Shown piece after piece: positions 22,901 to 31,970 of a stretch of 64,000 bases of DNA. Within the stretch, counting starts at the first letter, position 1. The number at the start of each line of letters is the position of its first letter. A program made the translations under genes and the position numbers. Source of the DNA: Vreelandella glaciei (lineage in GTDB: Bacteria > Pseudomonadota > Gammaproteobacteria > Pseudomonadales > Halomonadaceae); contig NZ_JACCDE010000006.1 of assembly GCF_013415125.1 (NCBI RefSeq), positions 62,001 to 126,000 on the forward strand. Direction: 5' to 3'. Below the pieces are notes generated by a model, which was not told the origin of the DNA, ran no database searches, and saw only the letters and a list, made by a program, of their open reading frames with translations.

Positions 22901-23096
22901 TGCCATGACGACGCTCACCACCCTGTGCGGGCTTTCGCCGCTGGTGTTTCTACCCGGGGAAGGCACCGAGCTTTACCGCGGCGTCGGTGCCATTGTGCTA
23001 TTTGGGCTGCTCGGTACGGCAATGGTCACCGTTACCTTCTTGCCAGCCCTTACCGTTGCCGTGCTCAGTTGGAAAACCAAACGGGCGGCGAGCTAA
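19953..23096 (+). CDS. RND superfamily efflux transporter (inner membrane pump)
   Basis: A 1047-residue RND pump with the classical 12-segment layout: TM1 at residues 8-28, a large periplasmic loop, TM2-6 at about 335-480, TM7 near 530, a second loop, and TM8-12 at about 865-1035. The proton-relay aspartate is present in TM4 (AIGMTIDNTIVVLE). The start MFAAIIRHGILV and the motif VPIFFIQQEAGQLY fit the HAE-1/AcrB-like branch. An AAGGAG site lies upstream. It pairs with the adaptor gene just before it; no TolC-type gene is adjacent. Substrates cannot be inferred. Confidence 0.92.
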   Translation: MFAAIIRHGILVSVITLILLILGIAAIWRIPVQMIPDLETRVVGIETQWPGATPQDIEKDILIEQEEFLRNVPNLQRMESTASSGSAEIELEFPFGVDLTETLIRVNNALSQVPSYPNNVDQPRIVANSFSANAFMYFNVGPREGNPRQLDMPAMRDYLEDNVRPRLESVAGVSEVTVSGGAERQMQLLIDPEALVARELSIADIQAALQARNQDVSGGNLESGKRRYLLRTVGRFEDVESLEALILIRDGDAVTRLSDVAEVRQSYAELTSRAYSSDGQPVLSVQVRREPGANVIDIKRAMLDEVAALNEGLLAEQGMRMTLSSDDVRYVESSIANVWVNLGLGALFATLVMYAFLRSARATMAGVIGIPICTIAAFLGLLLAGRTLNVISLAGVAFAIGMTIDNTIVVLESIETQRRRGLARFEAALEGVKQVWPAVLASTLTTILVFVPIFFIQQEAGQLYSDIAVAISTSIIVSMVVAITVIPTLGAHIDFRGKESASTSSPRWVRGCLWVVDGMIRTTFRRFLAIVLGIVGGIGIFVWLTPPAEYLPEGEEAKTFASMNAPASYNLATMDAIAQTLQQELEPHVGAEPERFVRGDTDIPPIRTMGIQAEAQSLRIIAETIDPTHIEALMDALTRRFEKYPDMRSFAARGSIISSNDGGTRSITLDIAGNDLNELYTTANAIYQRAQTVFDNPRIQSRPSALDLGQPLIEVYPNWERAAEVGLDTNALGTTVAVLTNGAYLDDFYLDDEKIDLYGYGPEAGDIDLDALATLPIYTPSGVSVPLNTLAEIRETVGTATLRRVDGRRSVTLDVIPSRSVALEAGIEQMQDEVIDPLRDEGVIPTNINVSVTGAGDQLDATRRALTGNALIALAIVYLLLVAIFAHWGYPLLILATIPLGAAGGIVGLWLMNTVGAQLPKIGLNAISQPFDMITMLGFLILMGTVVNNPILVVHQARENLRTASMGVREAVQQAVESRLRPIAMTTLTTLCGLSPLVFLPGEGTELYRGVGAIVLFGLLGTAMVTVTFLPALTVAVLSWKTKRAAS

Positions 23097-23107
23097 AGGC
23101 GGGTGAT

Positions 23108-23911
23108 TTAGAAAAACAAACGCTTAAGTGCCAAACCCGGATCACTTTCGCGCATAAAGGCTTCGCCAACCAGGAACCCGTTAACGTTGTGGTCACGCAT
23201 CAGCTCAACGTCATCGCGGGTATGAATACCCGATTCGGTAATCACCGTGACGCCTTCAGGAATGCGCGGCAGTAGATCCAGGGTCGTATTCAGGCTGGTT
23301 TCAAAGGTATGCAGGTTGCGGTTGTTGATGCCCACCAGCTTTAGATCCAGCGCCAGGGCACGCTCAAGCTCATCGGCATCGTGGACTTCGACCAGCACGT
23401 CCATGCCAAGTGCAATGGCTTGCTGATTCAGGTCACGCAGCTGTGCGTCGTCCAGGGCGGCCACTATCAATAAAATACAATCCGCCCCTATCGAGCGGGC
23501 TTCCGAGACCTGATAGCCATGGGTGATAAAGTCTTTGCGAATCACCGGCAGCGTGCAGACATCCCGAGCGGCAATGAGATAGTCTTCGTGGCCTTGGAAA
23601 AAGTCGGCGTCGGTAAGCACGGAGAGACAGGCAGCGCCCCCTTGCGCATAGCTTTTAGCAATATCCGAGGGGTGAAACTCTTCACGAATCACCCCTTTTG
23701 AGGGCGAGGCTTTTTTGACCTCGGCGATAATCGCCGGATCACCCGCCGCGATGCGTGTATTAAGCGCCTCAATAAAGCCGCGCGGGGCACTCTGCTGCTC
23801 CCCGAGGGCGAGCAGATCGGATTCCGAGACCGCTTGACGACGCTCAGCCACCTCTTGATCTTTGCGAGCCAGAATGCGCGTTAAAATAGTTGGCGTTGCC
23901 TGTTGAGTCAT
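23108..23911 (-). CDS. trpC: Indole-3-glycerol phosphate synthase TrpC
   Basis: A 267-residue single-domain TrpC that closes the indole ring in tryptophan synthesis. It has the family motifs [68 protein letters not shown] and [13 protein letters not shown]. It is not fused to TrpF, unlike in enteric bacteria. It lies 38 bases after trpD as the last gene of a trpG-trpD-trpC operon. It is convergent with the RND pump gene, with only 11 bases between the stop codons. Confidence 0.96.
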   Translation of the reverse strand: MTQQATPTILTRILARKDQEVAERRQAVSESDLLALGEQQSAPRGFIEALNTRIAAGDPAIIAEVKKASPSKGVIREEFHPSDIAKSYAQGGAACLSVLTDADFFQGHEDYLIAARDVCTLPVIRKDFITHGYQVSEARSIGADCILLIVAALDDAQLRDLNQQAIALGMDVLVEVHDADELERALALDLKLVGINNRNLHTFETSLNTTLDLLPRIPEGVTVITESGIHTRDDVELMRDHNVNGFLVGEAFMRESDPGLALKRLFF

Positions 23912-23949
23912 GGTGATCTCTTTTTTTAAAACTTATCTTGTTTAAGAAC

Positions 23950-24969
23950 CTACTGCTTAAAAACGCTGGTGAAGTGCGAAAGCTCTTTAAGCTTCTCAAG
24001 CGGCAGTTTGGAGGCTTGCGCATCCTGAGCCACCATCACCCCCTCTTTTAAGGTATCCGCGACGCCTGAACAGTAGAGCGCGGCCCCGGCGTTAAGCGCA
24101 ACCATATCCGCAGCGGCGCCTTCACCGGAAAGCGCGGCTTTGACCAAGCGCAGGCTATCTTCCGCACTATTGGCCTTCAGCGTTGCCAGGCTCTGACGCT
24201 CGATACCCAGCTCCTCAGGCGTAATGGTGTACTGGGTGATTTCACCGTCTTTTAGCTCGGCCACTAAGGTGGGGCTGGCGAGGGAGATTTCATCCAGTCC
24301 GTCATCTGAATGCACCACCATCACGTGGCGGCTGCCCAAGGTTTTAAGCACTTCTGCCATCAGCGGCACTAATTCAGCAGCGTAAACACCCAGTACTTGA
24401 TTGGGGGCGCCAGCAGGATTGGTCAGCGGGCCCAAAATATTAAACAGCGTGCGTACGCCCATTTCCCGGCGCGGGCCAATGGCATAGCGCATGGCCGGAT
24501 GGTGGTTGGGTGCAAACATAAAGCCTACGCCCACCTGCTCAATACAGCGCGCTACCTGGTCAGGTTTGAGATCCAGGTAGATACCCGCCACATCGAACAG
24601 ATCCGCGCTGCCCGACGACGACGAAACGCTACGATTACCGTGTTTAGCGACATGGGCACCAGCGGCCGCGGCGACAAAACTGGCAGCGGTGGAAACGTTA
24701 AACAGGTTGGCGCCATCACCACCGGTGCCGACGATATCCACGATGTTTTCGGCATTCAGTTCAACGCGCTTCATTAGCTCGCGCATTACCTGCGCGGCGG
24801 CGCTAATTTCAACGGCACTTTCGCCCTTCATGGCTAAACCGACCAGCAGGCCGCCAATTTGCGCGTCAGAAGCATCGCCGGTCATGATCTGGCGCATCAA
24901 GGCGTGCATGGCATCGAAAGAGAGGTCTTCGCGGCGCATCACCGCATTAATCGCATCTCGCATTTGCAT
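23950..24969 (-). CDS. trpD: Anthranilate phosphoribosyltransferase TrpD
   Basis: A 339-residue TrpD that transfers phosphoribosyl from PRPP to anthranilate. Typical segments are present: DIVGTGGDGANLFNVST, AKHGNRSVSSSSGSADL, FAPNHHPAMRY and LFNILGPLTNPAG. The start MQMRDAINAVMRRED may be the first or third codon. It is not fused to TrpG. It lies 37 bases downstream of trpG. The short gap contains the palindrome AGGGGCCCCT (about 24974-24986), whose role is unclear. Confidence 0.96.
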   Translation of the reverse strand: MQMRDAINAVMRREDLSFDAMHALMRQIMTGDASDAQIGGLLVGLAMKGESAVEISAAAQVMRELMKRVELNAENIVDIVGTGGDGANLFNVSTAASFVAAAAGAHVAKHGNRSVSSSSGSADLFDVAGIYLDLKPDQVARCIEQVGVGFMFAPNHHPAMRYAIGPRREMGVRTLFNILGPLTNPAGAPNQVLGVYAAELVPLMAEVLKTLGSRHVMVVHSDDGLDEISLASPTLVAELKDGEITQYTITPEELGIERQSLATLKANSAEDSLRLVKAALSGEGAAADMVALNAGAALYCSGVADTLKEGVMVAQDAQASKLPLEKLKELSHFTSVFKQ

Positions 24970-25006
24970 GAGCAGAGGGGCCCCTAAAAGCGTGTGAAAC
25001 CGGCCA

Positions 25007-25642
25007 TTAGCCGCGTTTTAAAAAGTTGGCCAACAGCTCATGGCCTTGGCGGGTAAGAATCGACTCAGGGTGAAACTGCACCCCTTCAATATCCAGCTCG
25101 CGGTGACGAAACCCCATGACTAAACCGGGAGTCACGTCGTCATCACCTGTCCAGGCAGTGACTTCCAAACAGTCAGGCAGGCTCGCTTTATCGACGACCA
25201 GAGAGTGATAGCGGGTAACCTCAACCGGGTTATCCAGCCCTTCAAATACGCCGTGGTTAGCGTGCAGCACAGCAGAGGTTTTGCCGTGCATGACCTGTGG
25301 GGCGCGCACGACTTTGCCACCAAATACCTGCCCAATGGCCTGATGGCCCAGGCAGACACCTAAAATAGGTAGCTTGCCTGCAAAGTGTTTGATGGCGGCC
25401 ATGGAGATTCCCGCCTCGTTGGGCGTGCATGGCCCTGGTGATACCACCAAATGCGTCGGCACCAGCGCTTCGATTTGCTCAATGGTGATGTCGTCATTGA
25501 GGTGAGTGATCACTTCCGCGCCCAGCTCACCCAGGTACTGGACGATGTTGAACGTGAAACTGTCATAATTATCGATCATGACCACTTTACGTGCTGGCTG
25601 ATTCTGCGCTGACAGCTTCTGCACCCACTGAGCTTGCGCCAT
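25007..25642 (-). CDS. trpG: Anthranilate synthase glutamine amidotransferase subunit TrpG
   Basis: A class I glutamine amidotransferase (211 residues as an open frame). It supplies ammonia to TrpE, and in many bacteria also to PabB. The nucleophile motif [15 protein letters not shown] and the C-terminal VQFHPESI with the catalytic His-Glu are intact. Homologues usually begin at MIDNYDSF, here an ATG at 25579 giving 190 residues. The upstream ATG at 25642 has only a modest ribosome site, so the true start is uncertain. It is the first gene of trpGDC. The usual trpE neighbour is absent, so TrpE must be encoded elsewhere. Confidence 0.94.
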   Translation of the reverse strand: MAQAQWVQKLSAQNQPARKVVMIDNYDSFTFNIVQYLGELGAEVITHLNDDITIEQIEALVPTHLVVSPGPCTPNEAGISMAAIKHFAGKLPILGVCLGHQAIGQVFGGKVVRAPQVMHGKTSAVLHANHGVFEGLDNPVEVTRYHSLVVDKASLPDCLEVTAWTGDDDVTPGLVMGFRHRELDIEGVQFHPESILTRQGHELLANFLKRG

Positions 25643-26025
25643 TGCCCCACTTACTCCGTTGCGTCATTCAGATCACAGATGAAACCGCTAATGACTTGAT
25701 GATACCGCAACCGGGCGCTGCGTTGCAGGGGTTAAGTGCCGCGCCGGGTAGGAATGGTAAGAAGTTCTCCCAGCGAGCTTGCGCACCGCCCCATAAAAGG
25801 GGCTCACCAACAGCGACAGAAGAAACCGTTCGCTCAGTCATTAGGCACGCTATGCTTAGGAGTGTAAAACTGTTAAGCATAGTGGCACTTTTCCCTGTAG
25901 GTAATCCTCCCTTGGGTAATACCTTCTGCGGCCTGTCGTTGCATTGGAACTGGCAACGGGCCACCGCAGTCTTTATTATCTGCCGTCTTTTTTCGATAGT
26001 TTTTTTAGCCAGTTAGGAGCGTGGG
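25643..26025. other. Intergenic region between trpG and the metal-binding protein gene
   Basis: A 383-base divergent region that should hold the promoters of trpGDC and of the metal receptor gene. It contains the inverted repeat TATGCTTA (25851-25858) / TAAGCATA (25874-25881), a perfect 8-bp stem with a 15-base loop. I found no convincing tryptophan-rich leader peptide and no clear Zur or MntR box. Short open frames here look spurious. Confidence 0.5.
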
Positions 26026-26946
26026 ATGTCAAAGTGGGTTACCTGGGTGTGTACGCTCTTATTCGTCGCGCTGATAAGCACTGCGCCAGCCTATGCCAAC
26101 ACAACATTACGCGTTATTGCCTCTTTTTCAGTCATGGAGGAATTGGTCAAACGCTTGGCAGGCGATACGGTAAGCGTCAACGTCATCGTTCCACGAGGAG
26201 AAGATGTTCACCGCTGGGAGCTAACCCCGCCCAACGTCCTGGCACTCGAAGAGACCCATATCGTGTTTTATAACGGACTTGGGCTAGAACCGTGGATACG
26301 CCATATTGAAGCGATGTCTGACGATGAGCTAACGCTCGTGGAAGTGGCCAGAAAGGCCGACTACACACCGCTGATGATCTCGACTGGCGCGCATCAGGGC
26401 GAGCCAGACCCACACATGTGGATGGATCCAGAGGGAGCTGCGGCCTACATTGATGTCATTGCCGAGACCCTGGCCAAGCATCTTCCCGACCAGGCCGACG
26501 AGTTTTATAGCCGGGCTGAAGAGGCACGCCAGGCGCTGGATAATCTTAATCTAGCGGTGAAAGAGCGCCTCGAGGGGATTCCACAAACTAACCGCACGTT
26601 ACTGACCAGCGAAGCAGGTTTTGGCTATTTCGCCCGAGCCTACGCCTTTGAAGCCCAGGGGGTGTGGGGCGTTAATCACGAAACCCAAGGCAGCGCCGAG
26701 GCCATGGCCAAGATGAGCGAATATCTTGCTAATAATCGCCCTCGCCCTCCAGCGCTGTTTTTTGAAAGCACCACGCCCAGCATTCATATGGACGCCCTGT
26801 CACGGGAAGCATCGCTTCCCCTGGCAGGCCCGCTATATGTCGACTCGCTGAGCGGTGCAGACGGCCCGGCGGCCAACTACGCAGATATGCTGCACCATAA
26901 TGCAGAGGTCATGCACACCGCTCTAGGGGGCGCTACAGCTGAGTAA
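26026..26946 (+). CDS. Metal ABC transporter substrate-binding protein (ZnuA/MntC/SitA-like), solitary
   Basis: A 306-residue periplasmic receptor with a signal peptide (residues 1-24, ending PAYAN). It belongs to cluster A-I metal-binding proteins: VHRWELTPPNVLAL, EPDPHMWMDP, GFGYFARAYAF, NHETQGSAEAM and YVDSLSG. The likely ligands (His in VHRWE, His in DPHMW, Glu in NHETQ, Asp in YVDS) resemble the manganese/iron type, and there is no histidine-rich loop as in zinc-specific ZnuA. No permease or ATPase gene is adjacent, so it must use a transporter encoded elsewhere or serve another role. The start has AGGAGCG upstream. It sits where trpE might be expected. Confidence 0.85.
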   Translation: MSKWVTWVCTLLFVALISTAPAYANTTLRVIASFSVMEELVKRLAGDTVSVNVIVPRGEDVHRWELTPPNVLALEETHIVFYNGLGLEPWIRHIEAMSDDELTLVEVARKADYTPLMISTGAHQGEPDPHMWMDPEGAAAYIDVIAETLAKHLPDQADEFYSRAEEARQALDNLNLAVKERLEGIPQTNRTLLTSEAGFGYFARAYAFEAQGVWGVNHETQGSAEAMAKMSEYLANNRPRPPALFFESTTPSIHMDALSREASLPLAGPLYVDSLSGADGPAANYADMLHHNAEVMHTALGGATAE

Positions 26947-26978
26947 CCAGGCCCTTGCCGATTCAACCATCGCCTGGC

Positions 26979-27716
26979 TTATCTGGGAGTGGTTATTAAC
27001 AATTCGGTTAACGAGCCGAGCACTAAATCGGGGTGACTGTTTTCAATCGGCTCACCGTGATTATAACCGTAAGGTAGCGCCAGGGTGGTAAAGCCCGCCG
27101 CCTTACCGGCAGCAATATCGTGACGTGAATCGCCGACCATCACACACTCCGCTGGCGGTATTTGGCAGTGTTGCGCAGCGTGCAGCAGCGGCAAAGGGTG
27201 GGGCTTCTTTTCGGCTAGCGAATCTCCGCCGACCCATAGGGTAAAAAAGTCCCGCAGCTCAAAGTGCTTTAGCAGCGGCTCAATAAAGCGCTCTGGCTTA
27301 TTGGTGATCAGCACCAGCGTCATACCCTGCTGATGCAGCGCCCGTAGTGCTTGCTTTACCCCAGGGTAGAGCGTTGTCAGGGTATTGGGTGCAGCGCCGT
27401 AGTGGGCCATAAACGCATCATAGGCGCGCTGTTGTCGTTCGGAACAAGGCGTTGGCTCAGGGGTTTCCTGCAACGCCCAGGCCAGCGCCCTTTCCACTAA
27501 TACCGGCGCCCCATTGCCGACCCAGTCTCGGACTTTTGCTTCGCCCGGCTCTGGCAGGTCAAGGTCGTTTAACATCTTCCCCACTGCGGAGGAAAGGTCG
27601 GGCACTGAATCAATCAGCGTGCCATCCAAGTCAAACGCAACTAGCCGTTTACCCTGTAGTATTGTGTGTAACTCTGAATAGTGTGTTGGATGCACCTTCA
27701 ATGCTCTCTGCCTCAT
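26979..27716 (-). CDS. gph: Phosphoglycolate phosphatase (HAD superfamily)
   Basis: A 245-residue HAD hydrolase. Motif I is VAFDLDGTLIDS (near residue 27), motif II is LVLITNKP, the lysine is in the AEKKPHPLPLL segment and motif IV is VMVGDSRHDIAAG. The length and the helical cap match Gph, which removes phosphate from 2-phosphoglycolate. In many gammaproteobacteria gph follows rpe directly. Here the two are on the same strand but separated by an oppositely oriented NADH dehydrogenase gene. Confidence 0.9.
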   Translation of the reverse strand: MRQRALKVHPTHYSELHTILQGKRLVAFDLDGTLIDSVPDLSSAVGKMLNDLDLPEPGEAKVRDWVGNGAPVLVERALAWALQETPEPTPCSERQQRAYDAFMAHYGAAPNTLTTLYPGVKQALRALHQQGMTLVLITNKPERFIEPLLKHFELRDFFTLWVGGDSLAEKKPHPLPLLHAAQHCQIPPAECVMVGDSRHDIAAGKAAGFTTLALPYGYNHGEPIENSHPDLVLGSLTELLITTPR

Positions 27717-27819
27717 CTCGATTAGAAAACCATCTTACCTGCTTAGAGCAAACGTTCGCATTAGTCAGCAGCGTAAGAACCTTCTATGCTGGGGCTAATT
27801 TAGTTAAGGAGGTAGTGAT

Positions 27820-29118
27820 ATGCCCACTCCCAGAATCGTGATTGTCGGCGCAGGTGCTGGCGGTTTAGCCCTTGCCACACGATTAGGCCGTACCTTGGGT
27901 AAGCGCAAACGCGCAGAAATTGTGCTGCTGGATCGCAATACCACCCACGTATGGAAACCGCTGCTCCACGAACTGGCCACCGGCGTACTCAATTCCAGCA
28001 TGGACGAGGTGGATCTTCGCGGACACTCATCGGCCCACTTCTACCGCTATCAGCGTGGCTCGCTCACCGGCGTAGATCGTGAGCAGCAGACGCTGCAATT
28101 ATCGCCGATCTATGACGAAGATGGGCAAGAGGTGCTACCCGCCCGCGAGCTTGCCTACGACTATCTGGTCATGGCCATAGGCAGCGTTTCCAACGATTTC
28201 GGCACGCCCGGCGTGGCGGAGCACTGCCACTTTATTGATTCGCCCGAGCAGGCCAAAGCGTTCCAGCGCGATATGATCAACACCTTTCTGCGCTATACCG
28301 ACCCCAATCTACGCCAGCATACTCAGTTGACCATTGGCATCGTGGGCGGCGGCGCGACGGGGGTAGAGCTTGCGGCCGAATTGTTTGACGCTTCGCGCAT
28401 GCTCAATGCCTATGGAGTGACGGCATTAGATAACCAGCAAATCAGCGTTCACCTGCTGGAAGCGGCGCCGCGTTTGCTACCGGGGCTTTCCGAGCGGGTT
28501 AGCCAAACGGTTAAAACAGAGCTTGAGAGCATGGGCGTCACCATCCACACCGACACCGCGATTAAAGAAGCTCAGGCACATCAGTTAATTACCGGTGACG
28601 ATGAAGTGATTAAGACCGACATCAACGTGTGGGCAGCGGGTATCAAAGCGCCACCGTTTTTGGCGGAGCTAGGCCTGACAACGAATAAGAAGAACCAAAT
28701 TGAAGTAAAAAGCACCCTACAAAGCGTCGATGATGAGAAAATTTTTGCCCTAGGCGACTGCGCCAGTTGCCCAATGGGGGAAGATAGCACCGTTCCGCCG
28801 CGCGCCCAGGCGGCTCACCAGCAGGCGAAGCTGCTCGCCAAAAACCTGGTCAATCAACTGGAAGGCAAACCGCTAGCCGACTTCCGCTACCGCGACCATG
28901 GCTCACTGGTATCGCTGGCCCGCTACGATGCGGTAGGTAATTTGATGCGCAGCTCCGCCTCCCGCGGCCTTTTTTTAGAGGGTTGGCTGGCTCGCCAAGC
29001 CTATGCGTCGCTCTATCGGATGCACCAGCTCTCTATCCATGGGGCGCCGAAGACGGGGCTAGCGTGGCTGGTCGATAAGCTTAATCGCTATTTAAAGCCG
29101 CGCATGAAACTGCACTAA
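27820..29118 (+). CDS. ndh: Type II NADH:quinone oxidoreductase (NDH-2)
   Basis: A 432-residue flavoprotein with two nucleotide-binding folds: FAD-binding VIVGAGAGGLALATRLG (residues 6-22) and NADH-binding IGIVGGGATGVELAAEL (about 170-186). The second FAD segment FALGDCAS is near 310. The C-terminal amphipathic region (about 385-432) probably anchors it to the inner face of the membrane. It passes electrons from NADH to quinone without pumping protons. A very strong ribosome site (AAGGAGG) precedes the ATG. It is inserted between gph and rpe on the other strand. Confidence 0.92.
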   Translation: MPTPRIVIVGAGAGGLALATRLGRTLGKRKRAEIVLLDRNTTHVWKPLLHELATGVLNSSMDEVDLRGHSSAHFYRYQRGSLTGVDREQQTLQLSPIYDEDGQEVLPARELAYDYLVMAIGSVSNDFGTPGVAEHCHFIDSPEQAKAFQRDMINTFLRYTDPNLRQHTQLTIGIVGGGATGVELAAELFDASRMLNAYGVTALDNQQISVHLLEAAPRLLPGLSERVSQTVKTELESMGVTIHTDTAIKEAQAHQLITGDDEVIKTDINVWAAGIKAPPFLAELGLTTNKKNQIEVKSTLQSVDDEKIFALGDCASCPMGEDSTVPPRAQAAHQQAKLLAKNLVNQLEGKPLADFRYRDHGSLVSLARYDAVGNLMRSSASRGLFLEGWLARQAYASLYRMHQLSIHGAPKTGLAWLVDKLNRYLKPRMKLH

Positions 29119-29132
29119 ACGACGCTCGCTTA

Positions 29133-29825
29133 TTACTTGGCCAGCGCCGCCCGCATCTGCTTGATCACCGTGTCATAGCCGTGCGGGTCGCTGGCCTGGT
29201 GGGCACTGAATATGGCGGAACCCGCCACGAAGGTATCGGCGCCCGCTGCGGCGATCTCGGCGATATTATCCACTTTCACCCCACCGTCGATTTCCAGGCG
29301 CATATCAAATTCTGACGCATCAATCCTCGCCCGCGCTTCGCGCAGCTTATTGAGCGTGCCGGGAATAAAGGATTGCCCGCCAAAACCTGGGTTAACGCTC
29401 ATCAGCAGCACCATATCGACTTTATCCATCACATAGTCGAGGTAGGAGAGCGGTGTGGCGGGATTAAATACCAGGCCGGCTTTACAGCCACCATCACGGA
29501 TCAACTGCAGCGAGCGGTCAACGTGTTCAGACGCTTCGGGGTGAAAGGTAATATAGCTGGCGCCCGCTTCAATAAACTCACTGATCATGCGGTCTACCGG
29601 TTTCACCATCAAATGCACATCAATGGGCGCGGTCACCCCGTGCTTACGCAGTGCTTTGCACACCATGGGGCCAATGGTTAGGTTGGGCACATAGTGATTA
29701 TCCATGACGTCGAAGTGCACCACATCCGCGCCTGCAGCCAGCACGTTATCCACCTCCTCGCCCAGCCGGGCAAAGTCAGCCGATAAAATAGAGGGGGCAA
29801 TCAAGAAATCCTGCACAGCGGTCAT
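29133..29825 (-). CDS. rpe: Ribulose-phosphate 3-epimerase Rpe
   Basis: A 230-residue TIM-barrel epimerase of the pentose phosphate pathway, interconverting ribulose-5-P and xylulose-5-P. Signatures are [55 protein letters not shown] and LEIDGGVK. I start at the ATG at 29825 ([12 protein letters not shown]), preceded by AGGAATGGA. The open frame extends 23 residues further up but without homology. It is convergent with ndh. Confidence 0.95.
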   Translation of the reverse strand: MTAVQDFLIAPSILSADFARLGEEVDNVLAAGADVVHFDVMDNHYVPNLTIGPMVCKALRKHGVTAPIDVHLMVKPVDRMISEFIEAGASYITFHPEASEHVDRSLQLIRDGGCKAGLVFNPATPLSYLDYVMDKVDMVLLMSVNPGFGGQSFIPGTLNKLREARARIDASEFDMRLEIDGGVKVDNIAEIAAAGADTFVAGSAIFSAHQASDPHGYDTVIKQMRAALAK

Positions 29826-29974
29826 ATTCCATTCCTGCTTATCAATCATTAGACGAAGAGTAGTCACTCGGCACACCCGCGAGTATGCAGGCAAGAGAGC
29901 AAAGTCAGGCCGCTATCTTATCAGAGCCGCTTAGCAGAACCACGTATCAGTGTCTGCGCAACTCATCACACACA

Positions 29975-29997
29975 TATTCTTAAATAGAATATAAAAC
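29975..29997 (+). promoter_or_regulatory. Palindrome and shared sulfur-gene element upstream of sbp
   Basis: TATTCT-TAAAT-AGAATA (29975-29991) is a perfect inverted repeat. It runs into GAATATAAAA (29987-29996), the same decamer found upstream of cysH. It lies about 80 bases before the sbp start. A CysB-dependent promoter is the obvious interpretation, but this is inferred from sharing only. Confidence 0.4.
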
Positions 29998-30078
29998 ATG
30001 ATTGTAATTCCACATTGATAGATTTAATCTTGCCAATATTGCGACATTAAGCGCCGACTGTTTTTAAGGAGTTTCTCT

Positions 30079-31089
30079 ATGGCACTGCCAACAATTTTCC
30101 GCCGCAGCCTGATTGCCATTGCATTAGGCGTTACGGTGAGTGGAACCGCCGCCGCCCAAGAGCGGGAGCTACTGAACTCGTCTTACGATATCGCTCGCGA
30201 GCTGTTTGCCGCGATCAACCCAGAGTTTCAAGCCTGGTGGCAGGAAGAGCATGGTGAGGAGATTGCCATTAGCCAGTCTCACGGCGGTTCTTCAGCCCAA
30301 GCGCGTGCCATCCTTCAGGGCCTGCGTGCCGATGTGGTGACCTTTAATCAGGTGACCGACGTACAGGTACTCGCCGATGCAGGGCTGGTAGCCGAAGATT
30401 GGCAAGATGCCTTTGAAAATAATGCCTCGCCCTACTACTCCACCACTGCTTTCCTAGTGCGTAAGGGCAACCCTAAAGGTATTGAGAGCTGGGACGATTT
30501 AGTCAAAGAAGATGTGCAGATGGTCTTCCCCAATCCGAAAACCTCGGGTAACGGGCGCTATACTTACTTAGCCGCCTGGGGCTTTGCCGAGAACGAGTTC
30601 GATGGCGATGAAGAGCAAATTGAAGAATTCATGCGTACCTTCTTAGCCAATGTAGCGGTGTTTGATACCGGCGGTCGTGGTGCCACCACCAGCTTTATCG
30701 AGCGTGAAATTGGCGATGTGCTGATTAGCTTCGAGTCTGAAGTTAATAACATCCGCGGCGAGTACGGCAGCGACGATTACGAAGTGATTGTGCCACCGGT
30801 CAGCATCTTGGCTGAGTTCCCTGTTGCAGTAGTCGGCGAAAACGCTGAGCGCAACGGTAACAGCGATCTGGCCCAAAGCTATCTTGAGTACCTCTACACG
30901 GAAGAGACTCAGCGCCTGCTGGCAGGCTTCAACTACCGGGTGCATAACGAGACCGTGGTTGAAGAGTTCGCCGACCAGTTCCCGGAAACCGAACTACTTG
31001 AGGTAGATGAAGTATTTGGTAGCTGGGACGAGGCGATGGAAACCCACTTTGAGGGTGGCGCCCTTCTTGATCAGCTACAGCGCCGCTAA
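30079..31089 (+). CDS. sbp: Periplasmic sulfate-binding protein
   Basis: A 336-residue receptor for sulfate (possibly also thiosulfate) of the CysAWTP/Sbp system. The signal peptide ends near VSGTAAAQ (about residue 29). The mature part has LLNSSYDIARELFAAIN, ISQSHGGSSAQARAILQGL, VTFNQVTDV and FPNPKTSGNGRYTY, typical of Sbp. AAGGAG precedes the ATG. It is followed by cysT, cysW and cysA. Sbp and CysP are hard to tell apart by eye. Confidence 0.93.
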   Translation: MALPTIFRRSLIAIALGVTVSGTAAAQERELLNSSYDIARELFAAINPEFQAWWQEEHGEEIAISQSHGGSSAQARAILQGLRADVVTFNQVTDVQVLADAGLVAEDWQDAFENNASPYYSTTAFLVRKGNPKGIESWDDLVKEDVQMVFPNPKTSGNGRYTYLAAWGFAENEFDGDEEQIEEFMRTFLANVAVFDTGGRGATTSFIEREIGDVLISFESEVNNIRGEYGSDDYEVIVPPVSILAEFPVAVVGENAERNGNSDLAQSYLEYLYTEETQRLLAGFNYRVHNETVVEEFADQFPETELLEVDEVFGSWDEAMETHFEGGALLDQLQRR

Positions 31090-31115
31090 TATTCACTCAT
31101 GAGCCAGCCTGAACT

Positions 31116-31970
31116 ATGAGTCAACTTGCCACCTGGCGAACCGGCAGCACACGCGTGCTGCCGGGTTTTGGCCTTTCTATGGGTATCAGCGTACTGTTTA
31201 TCTCGCTGGTACTGCTGCTGCCGATTACCGGCCTGTTTGGCCAGTTAGCAGGGCTTAGCCTCGCCGAATACTGGGCGATCATTACCGAAGGGCGCGTGGT
31301 CGCCAGCTATATGGTCACCATTGGCGCGGCAGCCGTTGCAGCGATTATCAACGCCATATTTGGTTTATTACTGGCGTGGGTGCTAGTTCGCTATGACTTC
31401 CCTGGCAAGCGCTTACTCGATGCTTTAATGGACCTCCCCTTCGCGCTGCCCACCGCGGTGGCGGGCATTACGCTCGCAACGCTGTACGCCAGCAGTGGCT
31501 GGATGGGTGGTTTATTGGAGCCGCTAGGGTTTCAAGTCGCTTACACCTGGGTGGGTATAGCCCTGGCCATGGCGTTTACCAGCATTCCTTTTGTAGTGCG
31601 CACGGTGCAGCCGGTACTGGAAGACTTGCCCGCTGAGGTCGATGAAGCCGCTATGTCATTGGGTGCCACTGACGGGGTCGCCTTTCGCCGCGTGATCTTG
31701 CCGCATATCTGGCCTGCCTTGGTGACTGGAACCGGGCTGGCGTTTGTGCGCTCGTTAGGCGAGTTCGGGGCGATCATTTTTATTGCTGGCAATATGCCTT
31801 ATGAAACAGAGATCACCGCGCTGATGATCTTCGTCAAGCTGCAAGAGTACGACTATGCGGGCGCATCGGCGATCGCTTCGGTCGTACTGTTCGTATCACT
31901 GGCGCTGCTACTGGCGATTAATGTTTGGCAGGGCCGCTTTGTGCGCCGCCTGCATGGAGGTAAGGGGTAA
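31116..31970 (+). CDS. cysT: Sulfate ABC transporter permease CysT
   Basis: A 284-residue inner membrane permease with about six hydrophobic segments (first at residues 20-45). The cytoplasmic EAA loop that contacts the ATPase reads DEAAMSLGATDGVAFRRVILP. LPFALPTAVAGITL is typical of CysT/CysU. It begins 26 bases after sbp, and its TAA overlaps the ATG of cysW by one base, so the two are translationally coupled. Confidence 0.93.
   Translation: MSQLATWRTGSTRVLPGFGLSMGISVLFISLVLLLPITGLFGQLAGLSLAEYWAIITEGRVVASYMVTIGAAAVAAIINAIFGLLLAWVLVRYDFPGKRLLDALMDLPFALPTAVAGITLATLYASSGWMGGLLEPLGFQVAYTWVGIALAMAFTSIPFVVRTVQPVLEDLPAEVDEAAMSLGATDGVAFRRVILPHIWPALVTGTGLAFVRSLGEFGAIIFIAGNMPYETEITALMIFVKLQEYDYAGASAIASVVLFVSLALLLAINVWQGRFVRRLHGGKG

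Noticed and set aside
25591..26016. Protein gene in the trpG-metal receptor gap
   Set aside because: The frame overlaps the trpG start and shows no homology-like motifs. It also has a poor start context.
26945..26977. AACCAGGC/GCCTGG inverted repeat between the metal receptor gene and gph as a terminator
   Set aside because: A six-base stem with a loop of about 20 bases and no T-run; too weak to call.
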